Shown here: one piece after another, positions 1-7,756 of the stretch | How positions within the stretch are numbered: position 1 is the stretch's first letter | How the letters are laid out: each line of letters begins with the position of its first letter | NCBI RefSeq assembly: GCF_026262505.1 | Contig: NC_067205.1 | Coordinates: 23,097,585-23,161,584, forward strand | DNA from: Trichomonas vaginalis G3 | Taxonomy: Eukaryota; Parabasalia; Trichomonadida; Trichomonadidae | Reading direction: 5' to 3' | DNA: 64,000 nt | The notes under the pieces: generated by a model | Told to the model about the DNA's origin: nothing | The model's database searches: none | The model's input: only the letters and a program-made list of their open reading frames with translations | Made by a program: the position numbers and the translations under genes

Positions 1-176
1 CAAATGAGTTAGTTATGTCAGTCAAGAGAACAGAAAAAGGCGTCAAAGGCGCCGAGCGCAAAGCGCTATATTGTGTTAGTGAAAACTGCACCAAGTCAAT
101 AAGATTAGGTTTGCATTATGAAGATGAGTTCGATACTGTTGAAGAAGTTTTGGACAGATATTACAAATTGCTTTAA
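1..176 (+). CDS. 79-aa family protein, C-terminal part, with in-frame 30-bp palindromic insert
   Basis: Reads through from the window edge to TAA at 174-176 and matches the C-terminal half of the 79-aa protein encoded at 12007-12246. Between codons for EK and YCVSEN it carries ten extra residues (GVKGAERKAL), encoded by a 30-bp GC-rich insert at 39-68 that is absent from the other copies. Function unknown; small and acidic at the end (DEFDTVEEVLDRYYKLL). The last bases overlap the 3' end of the convergent 204-aa gene. Confidence 0.75.
   Translation, partial: NELVMSVKRTEKGVKGAERKALYCVSENCTKSIRLGLHYEDEFDTVEEVLDRYYKLL
39..68. repeat. 30-bp paired-palindrome mini-element (occupied site)
   Basis: GGCGTCAAAGGCGCC followed by GAGCGCAAAGCGCTA, two short stem-loops side by side. 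The corresponding site in Polintons C (near 12108) and D (near 41730) has the same flanks joined directly, so this is an insertion of exactly 30 bp that keeps the reading frame. Confidence 0.8.
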
Positions 177-787
177 TTTACTAAAACATATTTCAAACAT
201 AATTTATATTCTGTTGAAAGTTTTGTATACTCGTTCGAATATTTATACTTAAACTCAACTCCTGTAGTTCCTGGTGTTTCAATGATGCGGATGTTACCTA
301 TTTTCATGAATGGTGGCGTTTGACCACAGCATTCGATTTCAGGGTCGAGATAGTCAATGACACATTGTTTCCCTGTTATTCGTGAGATAACATTTTCAAG
401 GTCCTCCTTTGTTAAAATTATTTGGTTCTTACTTATAAGATTTATCAAAAGCTTCTTATCGTCTTTGAGTAAAATTGTTTGGTATAACTGAAGAAGGTAA
501 TGGTCTACGTTATCTGAAGGATTTGTTTGAACATTTGTGTAAGGGTTGTCGTTGGCTTCTCTTGAAAGAACTTGGTCCAGTGGTGGATACTCTAACTTAA
601 CATCTGATGTAGCGTTAGCGTTTGAAGCTGAGTTTAAATTCACGGATTTCAGTTCTGGTTCTTTTTCTTTCAAACACTCTGAACTATAGTTCTTTATGAC
701 AATATTGTTTGTCGTTCGTGAGTCAACATTTGATGTTGGTTCAATTGGAACATTAACGGCACCAGCTAAGATGGATTTGCTTCTCAT
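173..787 (-). CDS. Conserved Polinton 204-aa protein
   Basis: Unrecognised family. It has a Ser/Asn-rich, probably disordered N-terminal third and a more ordered C-terminal part with DYLDPEIECCGQTP and GNIRIIETPGTTGVEFKYKY. The second half could be a small beta fold. It starts a few bases from the divergent 133-aa gene and shares a short AT-rich promoter spacer with it. Homologues lie at 11396-12010 and 40942-41556. Function is not assignable from sequence; position between the ATPase and the fibre genes suggests a virion assembly role (inference). Confidence 0.75.
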   Translation of the reverse strand: MRSKSILAGAVNVPIEPTSNVDSRTTNNIVIKNYSSECLKEKEPELKSVNLNSASNANATSDVKLEYPPLDQVLSREANDNPYTNVQTNPSDNVDHYLLQLYQTILLKDDKKLLINLISKNQIILTKEDLENVISRITGKQCVIDYLDPEIECCGQTPPFMKIGNIRIIETPGTTGVEFKYKYSNEYTKLSTEYKLCLKYVLVN

Positions 788-812
788 TTCATATAGAATA
801 AAAACCTTTTAT

Positions 813-1213
813 ATGTATGAAATGAACAATATACTCGACAAGGGTTTGAATGTAAAGCTAACGAATGAAAATATTGTTGAATTCACTGAGACAGGAGCTG
901 TGTATAAAGATGTAGAACTACTGAACAAAAGAGCTAAGGGAAGAAGCAGGAACATGAACAAAGGGTGGAAGCCTATAAAAATTTATGTCAATGATGGCTC
1001 AGGAGGTTCAAACATAAAGTATGCAGAAAGTTATAGAGTTTATGCTCTCAAAGGTGAAAAGTCTTCATTTAAGAACAGCTATTCTAACGCATATCCTCAA
1101 AAGCTAACGGATGGGAAGTGGATGATATGAATGACAGCAAAAATATTAACAGAAATGGCGACAGAGATGCATGGAATTTGTTTACCATCAGTCAATTGAA
1201 GGTTAAACTTTAA
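813..1213 (+). pseudogene. 133-aa family protein, Polinton A copy (about one break)
   Basis: Homologue of the intact gene at 10969-11370. The family is small and basic (KRAKGRSRNMNKGWKPIKIYV), unrecognised, and always convergent with the ATPase gene, whose last bases it overlaps. The ATG at 813 is preferred over upstream starts because those would run through the divergent 204-aa gene. This copy looks broken once near its end. Confidence 0.6.
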
Positions 1214-2097
1214 AACAATGTTGGTCGTTCCCATGGAATATTTTTGACTTTAATGGTATTAGTCATGATATGAATCTCAAGGTATGAACGAGGAGAGATG
1301 AGAGACTTATATGCTTCCCAAATTTCTTCAAAAGGTAATGTTATACCTGACTGTTTCCAAATGAGTTCAATATCATAGCGTGAGAAACCTTGAAAGATAA
1401 CGAAGTCAGTTATGAGACGTTTTATGTTTAAAGCAAGGAAACGCCATGTTTGCATAAGTATTGCTACAGTTAAGTGGTAATGTCTGACTTTAGTAATGAT
1501 GTTAGCTAATGGTGAGTCTGGTTTTGACACTAAACCTTTACCAGCGAAGTCGTCGCAAACGAGCAGAGTGTTTGAAGGATACTTTTTGAAGGGGTATTTT
1601 GAAAGTTTTGATAGAATGTAGTTTGTCAGTCGTTTCATATCGTAAACTCCTGAGTACTGACGTAAGTGGTGTTTGTCAATAATTCTTTCCATCTCTTCTG
1701 AAGTCTTTTGCATTCCTGACTGTATAAATTCAACGATGGCATAATATTTACTCTTACGTCGAATGTAACGTTGAAGAAATTCAATGAGTTCACTGTCTGG
1801 AACTTTAACGACAGAGGCTTGAACTTTTGACATAAATGTTTTCGCTGTTGAGTCCATAGAGTCTGAAGTTGCTGATATAATGATTTGGTCATAATATGAG
1901 TCGTTTCCTAAACGCTCTGTTATGAGTATATGACGAATGAGGTTAAATGTCTTACCTGACCCCATCTTTCCACAATAGAAATAAACACCATTTGAACAGA
2001 ACTCATAGTCCTTACTGAAAGGAAGAATGAGAGAAGAGTTAAGTTTGTCTGTAGTTTCATTCATGTCTTCATCTACGTCATGTATTAAATGCTTCAT
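1210..2097 (-). CDS. A32/FtsK-HerA-like genome-packaging ATPase
   Basis: 295 aa. P-loop GKMGSGKT at residues 43-50 and Walker B TLLVCDD at about 177-183 place it with the packaging ATPases of Polintons, adenovirus-like elements and large DNA viruses, which pump DNA into a capsid. The start is the ATG right after a 16-bp spacer shared with the divergent 293-aa structural gene. Full-length and open in this copy. Near-identical copies lie at 10085-10972 (intact), 4448-4790 (cut by A) and 39631-40518 (broken). Confidence 0.88.
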   Translation of the reverse strand: MKHLIHDVDEDMNETTDKLNSSLILPFSKDYEFCSNGVYFYCGKMGSGKTFNLIRHILITERLGNDSYYDQIIISATSDSMDSTAKTFMSKVQASVVKVPDSELIEFLQRYIRRKSKYYAIVEFIQSGMQKTSEEMERIIDKHHLRQYSGVYDMKRLTNYILSKLSKYPFKKYPSNTLLVCDDFAGKGLVSKPDSPLANIITKVRHYHLTVAILMQTWRFLALNIKRLITDFVIFQGFSRYDIELIWKQSGITLPFEEIWEAYKSLISPRSYLEIHIMTNTIKVKNIPWERPTLF

Positions 2098-2113
2098 TTT
2101 ATCTCCATTAAAA

Positions 2114-2995
2114 ATGCAAGTCAGAAATATTCAGAACATAGCACCGAGTCTAACTGACAAGAGTATAAAGATATACTATGAACACGTTATGATGAAACCA
2201 ACCAAAATTCAAGAAAGTCAGTATACTTATGAATATCCAAGACACTGGGTAGAGTATGTAGGAGGTGAGAAAGCTATTGAAATCAGACAGGTTAGAAGTA
2301 TTCCAGCAGGAAGAACAATATTATTGAAGAACTTTAATGTTTTGAGATATAATGATGAAACAAAGAAGCAAGATAGTTTCCCTGTTGCTGTGTATGTGAA
2401 CTTAGATACAGGAGATGACATGAAAGTTTTTAATACAAAACTTCAAACGGTAGTGAGAGAACAACTGACTGCGGAAGGACATCCATTACCTTCAGAAGTT
2501 AGCATAGCGTATAATTTTGAAACAAATGCAATAGATTTTAAAGTCGTCTCTGCAAAGAAGTCAGGTTTTACATTTAATGAAGCAGATGTATATTCGAATG
2601 AAAACTTCAAAGCTATTGCATGGTTAGATAATGACGATTGCTTTAAGAAAATATTTAAATTCAGTGACTCAACGATGTCAATAGATGACCTTCGTGGAAT
2701 GTTACCATCGACATTTACAGTAGAAGGTTCAGCAGGATTGCTTACAAGTTTTTCAATTGGTGGCATTTGGTCTCGTGAGAACATTGTTATAAAATCCAGT
2801 ATAAGTGAATTTGCTGAAGAATCTATATTATGTCTTTCAAACTACATGTATTCGCCACCGAAGCATTATAGTATAACAAACTTTGTCAGTAAGTTTAACA
2901 TAAGACTTGTCGAACCTTCTTCAATGAAAGATGTTGTGCTACCTAAAGATGGAAAGGATGGACTCATTATTGAAATGATTTTAATAGCATATTAA
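2114..2995 (+). CDS. Probable minor capsid/structural protein, 293 aa
   Basis: ATG at 2114 is chosen because it lies in the short spacer to the divergent ATPase and all four copies then measure exactly 882 bp. The protein looks beta-rich. Its C-terminal part (GGIWSRENIVIKSSIS, then PPKHYSIT and LPKDGKDGLIIEM) matches the end of the 285-aa protein at 25339-26196 (GIWDRKQAILYSNLS, PNPKYYKLT, LPPDHKDCLYIEA). The two are therefore paralogues, probably penton-like or other single jelly-roll structural proteins (inference). Followed directly (TAAATG) by the 74-aa gene. Confidence 0.75.
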   Translation: MQVRNIQNIAPSLTDKSIKIYYEHVMMKPTKIQESQYTYEYPRHWVEYVGGEKAIEIRQVRSIPAGRTILLKNFNVLRYNDETKKQDSFPVAVYVNLDTGDDMKVFNTKLQTVVREQLTAEGHPLPSEVSIAYNFETNAIDFKVVSAKKSGFTFNEADVYSNENFKAIAWLDNDDCFKKIFKFSDSTMSIDDLRGMLPSTFTVEGSAGLLTSFSIGGIWSRENIVIKSSISEFAEESILCLSNYMYSPPKHYSITNFVSKFNIRLVEPSSMKDVVLPKDGKDGLIIEMILIAY

Positions 2996-3220
2996 ATGAG
3001 CTTGTTCTTGAAGGTCATTCATGATGAAATAACTGTTGTAGAAGATGTTAGCAATTGTTCAGACATTTTGAAGCGAATAGATGATATAAGAAAGAAGTTT
3101 ATGAAGCCGCAACGCGGCGAGGACGAAGTCCATGAGAATGTTTATGTTTCATTGACTTTCTCCAGTAAAGAGAACTTTTATGAGATAATATTGAAGAGAG
3201 ATGATTTTAATATGGTGTAA
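2996..3220 (+). CDS. 74-aa conserved protein with palindrome-encoded peptide
   Basis: Its ATG touches the stop of the preceding gene and its own stop touches the next ATG. It looks like a small alpha/beta protein (MSLFLKVIHDEITVVEDV). The middle (KPQRGEDEVH) is encoded by a GC-rich paired palindrome at 3106-3131 that also occurs inside the unrelated DNA polymerase gene. The other copies have diverged forms (RPQSGEGEAR). Function unknown. Confidence 0.7.
   Translation: MSLFLKVIHDEITVVEDVSNCSDILKRIDDIRKKFMKPQRGEDEVHENVYVSLTFSSKENFYEIILKRDDFNMV
3106..3131. repeat. Paired-palindrome mini-element inside the 74-aa gene
   Basis: GCCGCAACGCGGC, then GA, then GGACGAAGTCC. The same 26 bp lie in the polymerase gene at 21622-21647 and, inverted, at 53290-53315. 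Related forms are at 5799-5824, 9051-9076 and 38597-38622. Confidence 0.8.
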
Positions 3221-3664
3221 ATGGTAGCTTGGGCAGCTTTAGGCGCAATGGGAACAAAAGCATTAGCATTTGGAGCAAAAGCACTTGGAGCTTATGACGC
3301 AGTAAATAAAATGAGTGGAGGAAGAGTTTCGAAGACATTAGATGCAAATAAAGGAAAGATTGGAGGCTGGGTTGCAAAGAAGTTAAGATTAAATAAAATA
3401 GGGCTCATAAATAAAGCATCCAATTTGGTTGCGACTGAGTCAGAAAATGCTTTAGGAAAGGACGATGAGTTTGCAAAACACGCAAAAGACTTTAATGACC
3501 AGATGAAAGGTGAAACAATGCATTTAAATAGAGTCGATGGAACTCTTCCTCCACCAGTAGTTCTTCCGTATGGTCCCTATGGAATGTATGGAAACCCTTA
3601 CGAAAGACCATTTGACCCATTGACTGATGGAAGTAACTGGTATCATTACGGACGAAGAAGTTAG
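3221..3664 (+). CDS. Ala/Gly-rich basic-tailed protein, short 147-aa form
   Basis: Its siblings are 175 aa (5914-6441, 8434-8961, 37980-38507). The N-terminus is a small-residue hydrophobic helix (AALGAMGTKALAFGAKALGAY), the middle is basic, and a PYGPYGMYGNPYERPFDP segment follows. Siblings end in a Lys/Arg-rich tail (KKATKKKPRKRVIKQ) that this copy lacks; it looks broken once. Small amphipathic plus basic composition recalls adenovirus core or membrane-active minor proteins, but this is only an analogy. Confidence 0.6.
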   Translation: MVAWAALGAMGTKALAFGAKALGAYDAVNKMSGGRVSKTLDANKGKIGGWVAKKLRLNKIGLINKASNLVATESENALGKDDEFAKHAKDFNDQMKGETMHLNRVDGTLPPPVVLPYGPYGMYGNPYERPFDPLTDGSNWYHYGRRS

Positions 3665-3750
3665 AAGAGTTGGAGACAGACGTGAAGAAAGCAACTAAAA
3701 AGAAACCAAGGAAGAGAGTTATAAAGCAATGAATTCAAGTGGGTAGAAAA

Positions 3751-3778
3751 GACCCAAAGGGTCTCGCCGCTTAGCGGC
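3751..3778. repeat. Paired-palindrome mini-element, intergenic
   Basis: GACCCAAAGGGTC, two bases, then GCCGCTTAGCGGC. Same architecture as the elements in coding sequence, but a different stem sequence. The matching spacers in Polintons B and C lack it. Confidence 0.75.
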
Positions 3779-3780
3779 TG

Positions 3781-3826
3781 AGGGTAGAAATGAGGTTAGA
3801 TCTACCCTTCTACCCTAAATTTATTT
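3781..3826. repeat. AGATCT-centred palindromic cluster
   Basis: Repeats of GGGTAGA/GGTTAG on the left face TCTACCC repeats on the right around an AGATCT core. The same site with other stem words follows genes throughout all elements: 6451-6484, 8378-8426, 17109-17155, 17226-17276, 18303-18352, 18410-18455, 19555-19605, 29332-29382, 37936-37972, 44995-45045 and 54449-54500. Candidate transcription end or protein-binding site (inference). Confidence 0.6.
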
Positions 3827-3916
3827 TTGTGCTATGTTTTCATACGTGTGAGGGTGGTGATATCATTAATTTTTAAGTTTATTTTTTATTTTATTTTTTA
3901 TTTTATTTTTATATAA

Positions 3917-4243
3917 ATGACGAAAACTATTGAGATAACAAACTACAACGGTCATGAGTTCAAGAATTTGTTCTTCGTTCCTCGTGAAAATACATTCTAT
4001 CAGATACGAGGGAGAAAGGGTAAAGTTAGTTTGAGCGTTTATGACAACAAACATAATGGGAGATATATAAAAGCAATAGATACAAACGGTAAGCGTGTTT
4101 CATTAGCTTTGTCAAAACTTACTAACATTTATTTTGACAGTGACTTTGACTCTGACGATTGGAGTGACAGCAGCGATACTGAAGAATATGAACTATTGTG
4201 TGAAGCACAGCAATGGGAAGCGCTGCAATACTTTTGTAAATGA
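3917..4243 (+). CDS. End-proximal small protein, 108 aa
   Basis: A member of this family lies just inside every Polinton end seen here. It has a conserved N-terminal module (NYNGHEFKNLFFVPRENT, then KGKVSLSVY, then TNGKRVSLALSKL) and an acidic tail (DSDFDSDDWSDSSDTEEYE). The module resembles the C-terminal part of the HNH endonuclease at 49065-49631, so a nucleic-acid-binding role is possible. This copy differs from the 106-aa form in C (DNKHNGRYIKAID). Confidence 0.75.
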   Translation: MTKTIEITNYNGHEFKNLFFVPRENTFYQIRGRKGKVSLSVYDNKHNGRYIKAIDTNGKRVSLALSKLTNIYFDSDFDSDDWSDSSDTEEYELLCEAQQWEALQYFCK

Positions 4244-4319
4244 GAACATTAGTGGGAACGTTAGTGAGAACGTTTATTTTTCATTAGTGAAGTCATTTAT
4301 GTGTCAGATGGTTTTGTAA

Positions 4320-4447
4320 ATATTTAAGGTTAAGTTAGTGTTGTCGTTTGTGTTGTAAAATATACGTTCGCGGTTTTGTAAATATTTAAGGTTATATTGG
4401 GTAAGGTGGAACGCAGTGCCGCCGTACCCAAGATAACCATACTAACT
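4320..4447 (+). repeat. Polinton A right terminus
   Basis: Contains two copies of a subterminal word ending in AAATATTTAAGGTTA, the terminal hairpin GGGTAAGGTGG...CCGCCGTACCC at about 4400-4429, and the end CATACTAACT. Polinton ends read AG...CT, which fits. Immediately after 4447 the ATPase sequence of B resumes. Confidence 0.8.
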
Positions 4448-4790
4448 TACGTCGAATGTAACGTTGAAGAAATTCAATGAGTTCACTGTCTGGAACTTTA
4501 ACGACAGAGGCTTGAACTTTTGACATAAATGTTTTCGCTGTTGAGTCCATAGAGTCTGAAGTTGCTGATATAATGATTTGGTCATAATATGAGTCATTTC
4601 CTAAACGTTCTGTTATGAGTATATGACGAATGAGGTTAAATGTCTTACCTGAACCCATCTTTCCACAATAGAAATACACACCATTTGAATAGAACTCATA
4701 ATCTTTGCTGAAAGGAAGAATAAGAGAAGAGTTAAGTTTGTCTGTAGTTTCATTCATGTCTTCATCTACGTCATGTATTAAATGCATCAT
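4448..4790 (-). pseudogene. Packaging ATPase of Polinton B, cut by Polinton A
   Basis: N-terminal part of the same ATPase as at 1210-2097, including the P-loop. It ends where Polinton A begins, the remainder being outside the window. The ATG at 4790 is the family start. Confidence 0.85.
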
Positions 4791-4806
4791 TTTATCTCCA
4801 TTAAAA

Positions 4807-5688
4807 ATGCAAGTCAGAAATATTCAGAACATAACACCGAGTCTAACTGACAAGAGTATAAAGATATACTATGAACACGTTATGATGAAACCTACCAAAA
4901 TTCAAGAAAGTCAGTATACTTATGAATATCCAAGACACTGGGTAGAGTATGTAGGAGGTGAGAAAGCTATTGAAATAAGACAGGTTCGAAGTATTCCAGC
5001 AGGAAGAACAATATTATTGAAGAACTTTAATGTTTTGAGGTATAATGATGAAACAAAGAAGCAAGATAGTTTCCCTGTTGCTGTGTATGTGAACTTAGAT
5101 ACAGGAGATGACATGAAAGTTTTTAATACAAAGCTTCAAACGGTAGTGAGAGAACAACTGACTGCGGAAGGACATCCATTACCTTCAGAAGTTACCATAG
5201 CATATAATTTTGAAACAAACTCAATAGATTTTAAAGTCGTCTCTGCAAAGAAGTCAGGTTTTACATTTAATGAAGCAGATGTATATTCGAATGAAAACTT
5301 CAAAGCTATTGCATGGTTAGATAATGACGATTGCTTTAAGAAAATATTTAAATACAGTGACTCAACGATGTCAATAGATGACCTTCGTGGAATGTTACCA
5401 TCGACATTTACAGTAGAAGGTTCAGCAGGATTGCTTACAAGATTGTCAATTGGTGGTATTTGGTCTCGTGAGAACATTGTTATAAAATCCAGTATAAGTG
5501 AATTTGCTGAAGAATCTATATTATGTCTTTCAAACTACATGTATTCGCCGCCGAAGCATTATAGTATAACAAACTTTGTCAGTAAGTTTAACATAAGACT
5601 TGTCGAACCTTCTTCAATGAAAGATGTTGTGCTACCCAAAGACGGAAAGGATGGACTCATTATTGAAATGATTTTAATAGCATATTAA
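4807..5688 (+). CDS. Probable minor capsid/structural protein, 293 aa
   Basis: Same length and near-identical to 2114-2995, with the same GIWSRENIVIK C-terminal motif. Divergent from the ATPase across a 16-bp spacer and joined TAAATG to the next gene. Open throughout. Confidence 0.75.
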   Translation: MQVRNIQNITPSLTDKSIKIYYEHVMMKPTKIQESQYTYEYPRHWVEYVGGEKAIEIRQVRSIPAGRTILLKNFNVLRYNDETKKQDSFPVAVYVNLDTGDDMKVFNTKLQTVVREQLTAEGHPLPSEVTIAYNFETNSIDFKVVSAKKSGFTFNEADVYSNENFKAIAWLDNDDCFKKIFKYSDSTMSIDDLRGMLPSTFTVEGSAGLLTRLSIGGIWSRENIVIKSSISEFAEESILCLSNYMYSPPKHYSITNFVSKFNIRLVEPSSMKDVVLPKDGKDGLIIEMILIAY

Positions 5689-5913
5689 ATGAGCTTGTTC
5701 TTGAAGGTCATTCATGATGAAATAACTGTTGTAGAAGATGTTAGCAATTGTTCAGACATTTTGAAGCGTATAGATGATATAAGAAATAAGTTAGATAGAC
5801 CGCAAAGCGGTGAGGGCGAAGCCCGTGAGAATGTTTATGTTTCATTGACTTTCTCCAGTAACGAGAACTTTTATGAGATAATATTGAAGAGAGATGATTT
5901 TAATATGGTGTAA
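5689..5913 (+). CDS. 74-aa conserved protein
   Basis: Same family as 2996-3220, open. The palindrome-encoded middle reads RPQSGEGEAR here, from ACCGCAAAGCGGT and GGGCGAAGCCC at 5799-5824. Stem sequences differ from those of copy A on both arms together. Joined stop-to-start to both neighbours. Confidence 0.7.
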   Translation: MSLFLKVIHDEITVVEDVSNCSDILKRIDDIRNKLDRPQSGEGEARENVYVSLTFSSNENFYEIILKRDDFNMV

Positions 5914-6441
5914 ATGGTAGCTTGGGCAGCTTTAGGCGCAATGGGAACAAAAGCATTAGCATTTGGAGCAAAAGCACTTGGAGCTTATGACGCAGTAAAT
6001 AAAATGAGTGGAGGAAGGATTTCAAAGACATTAGATGCAAATAAAGGGAAGATTGGAGGCTGGGTTGCAAAGAAGTTAAGATTAAATAAAATAGGGCTCA
6101 TAAATAAAGCATCCAATTTGGTTGCGACTGAGTCAGAAAATGCTTTAGGAAAGGACGATGAGTTTGCAAAACACGCAAAAGACTTTAATGACCAGATGAA
6201 AGGTGAAACAATGCATTTAAATAGATTCGATGGAACTAAAGAAAATGTTTCTTCTCCACCAGTAGTTCTTCCGTATGGTCCCTATGGAATGTATGGAAAC
6301 CCTTACGAAAGACCATTTGACCCATTGACTGATGGAAGTAACTGGTATCATTACGGACGAAGAAGAAAGACAGTCAAGTTGGAGACAGACGTGAAGAAAG
6401 CAACTAAAAAGAAACCAAGGAAGAGAGTTATAAAGCAATGA
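5914..6441 (+). CDS. Ala/Gly-rich, basic-tailed 175-aa protein
   Basis: Full-length member. Hydrophobic Ala/Gly N-terminus (residues 1-25), basic central part (KKLRLNKIGLINKAS), PYGPYGMYG segment near 120, and a strongly basic tail ending RKRVIKQ. It could bind DNA or membrane inside a particle (inference). Last gene of the 293-74-175 cluster, which has no untranslated spacers. Confidence 0.7.
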   Translation: MVAWAALGAMGTKALAFGAKALGAYDAVNKMSGGRISKTLDANKGKIGGWVAKKLRLNKIGLINKASNLVATESENALGKDDEFAKHAKDFNDQMKGETMHLNRFDGTKENVSSPPVVLPYGPYGMYGNPYERPFDPLTDGSNWYHYGRRRKTVKLETDVKKATKKKPRKRVIKQ

Positions 6442-6583
6442 ATTCAACAGGGTGAAAAAAGAGGTGAAATCTCACCACTTCACCTAAATTTTTTTGTGCT
6501 ATGTTTTCATACGTGTGAGGGTGGTGATATCATTAATTTTTAAGTTTATTTTATTTTTACTGAAAATTTTTATTTGGATGTAA

Positions 6584-6880
6584 ATGACAGAACAAAAGCA
6601 ACTCATTCGAATTCCACAGTATAACAAACATACATTTAAACATTTATTCTTCCTTCCTGAGCATAACATGTTCTTTCAAATACATCCGAGACCAGTTGAC
6701 TTTTCATTGACTGTGTATAAAGATAGAAATAGTTATATCATTAAACCATACGATGACGAAGGTAAGTTATGTAAATTGTACGTTAAGAAGTTAGAGAAAG
6801 TTTATGGCTTCAAGTATGACTACAATAGGGTTAACACTGATGATGAAGATATTGAGGAAAATTTATGCGAACATCAGTGA
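6584..6880 (+). CDS. End-proximal small protein, 98-aa variant
   Basis: Diverged member of the family at 3917-4243: QYNKHTFKHLFFLPEHNMFFQ, then a beta-like stretch and an acidic tail (NTDDEDIEE). It occupies the same place, about 220 bp from the element end. Divergence here contrasts with near-identity of the neighbouring genes, suggesting exchange of element ends. Confidence 0.7.
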   Translation: MTEQKQLIRIPQYNKHTFKHLFFLPEHNMFFQIHPRPVDFSLTVYKDRNSYIIKPYDDEGKLCKLYVKKLEKVYGFKYDYNRVNTDDEDIEENLCEHQ

Positions 6881-7098
6881 AGTCGTTAGTGAGAACGATA
6901 GTGAGAACGTTTATTTTTTACATTAGTGAGTTCGTTAGTGAAGTGAAGTGGTTGTCGGTTTTGTAAATATTTAAGGTTAAGTTGGTGTTGTCGTTTGTGT
7001 TGTAAAATATACGTTAACGGTTTTGTAAAGTGTCAAATTCACATATAATGGGTAAGGAGGCGCGCAGTGCCTCCGTACCCATGATATGTTTACTAACT
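6881..7098 (+). repeat. Polinton B right terminus
   Basis: Subterminal words, a TGTCAAATTCACATATAA segment shared with the ends of D and E but not A or C, a terminal hairpin (GGTAAGGAGGCG...TGCCTCCGTACC) at about 7050-7080, and the end TTTACTAACT. Foreign sequence starts at 7099. Confidence 0.8.
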
Positions 7099-7104
7099 AA
7101 GAAA

Positions 7105-7129
7105 GGTCGTAGGGTCAATCCCTACGACC
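7105..7129. repeat. Perfect 10-bp stem hairpin
   Basis: GGTCGTAGGG and CCCTACGACC separated by TCAAT. It lies six bases beyond the end of Polinton B, within or just before the integrase reading frame. Confidence 0.7.
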
Positions 7130-7756
7130 AAATCAAAGCTCTTGCTGTGATACATGACCACTGGGCCTTTCCCTGTGGTCAAACAAAACAATGGAAACGT
7201 TTGAAATTACAACAAATTGATGTATCTTATAGAGAAGTACGCAGATACTTCAAAGAAAATCATTTCACCAAGACGCGATTAGAGCATGCCGGGCCAGAAA
7301 CAGCAGTAAGATATTGGGCGCTTTCACCCAATCTTATCTGGCACGCAGATGTTCATTATTTTAGGGGTGTTCGTGGCCAGTATATTTATGGCATAATCGA
7401 CGATTTTAGCCGCAAAGTCCTAGCGTATATACAAATACCAGATATGCTGGCAGCGACGACAGCGAACGTTGCGGCTTCCGCCTTCATTGAATTTGGCGCC
7501 CCTTATTGTTTCTGGACCGACAACGGTTCAGAAAATAGGGGCGCCTTTCAAGATCTACTTGATCTTTGGGGCGTCCAATGGCGGCATACAGACTCTCATT
7601 CTCCCTACCAAAATGGGAAGATTGAGAGATTCTGGCCGACATTGGAGCGCTGCCAAAGCATTCAGGCTATTCCTGCCTTTATTTGGGAGTACAATAATAA
7701 CACACCGCATGAAGATCTCCCAATTAATCCATTAACCGGAACAAATTACACGCCAA

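Larger units (their letters stand above)
1..4447 (+). mobile_element. Polinton A, right part (left part outside the window)
   Basis: Polinton/Maverick fossil. Gene order from the left is the 79-aa family, 204-aa family, 133-aa family, packaging ATPase, 293-aa structural candidate, 74-aa, 147-aa and 108-aa proteins, then a terminal hairpin and an end in ACTAACT. The next bases (4448 on) continue the ATPase gene of another Polinton, so A was inserted into B. The left end and second target copy lie outside. About two breaks are visible; proteins are nearly identical to those of the other copies, suggesting a young insertion. Confidence 0.9.
4448..7098 (+). mobile_element. Polinton B, right part, interrupted by Polinton A
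   Basis: Carries the N-terminal part of an ATPase gene, intact 293-aa, 74-aa and 175-aa genes, a 98-aa end-proximal gene and the right terminus ending ...TTTACTAACT at 7098. Its left part lies beyond Polinton A, outside the window. Apart from the insertion of A no break is obvious. Confidence 0.88.

Noticed and set aside
1635-1892. Open frames inside the ATPase and structural genes on other frames or strands (also 2227-2784, 10278-10547)
   Set aside because: They repeat in every copy only because the real genes are conserved; no leaders and unlikely codon use.
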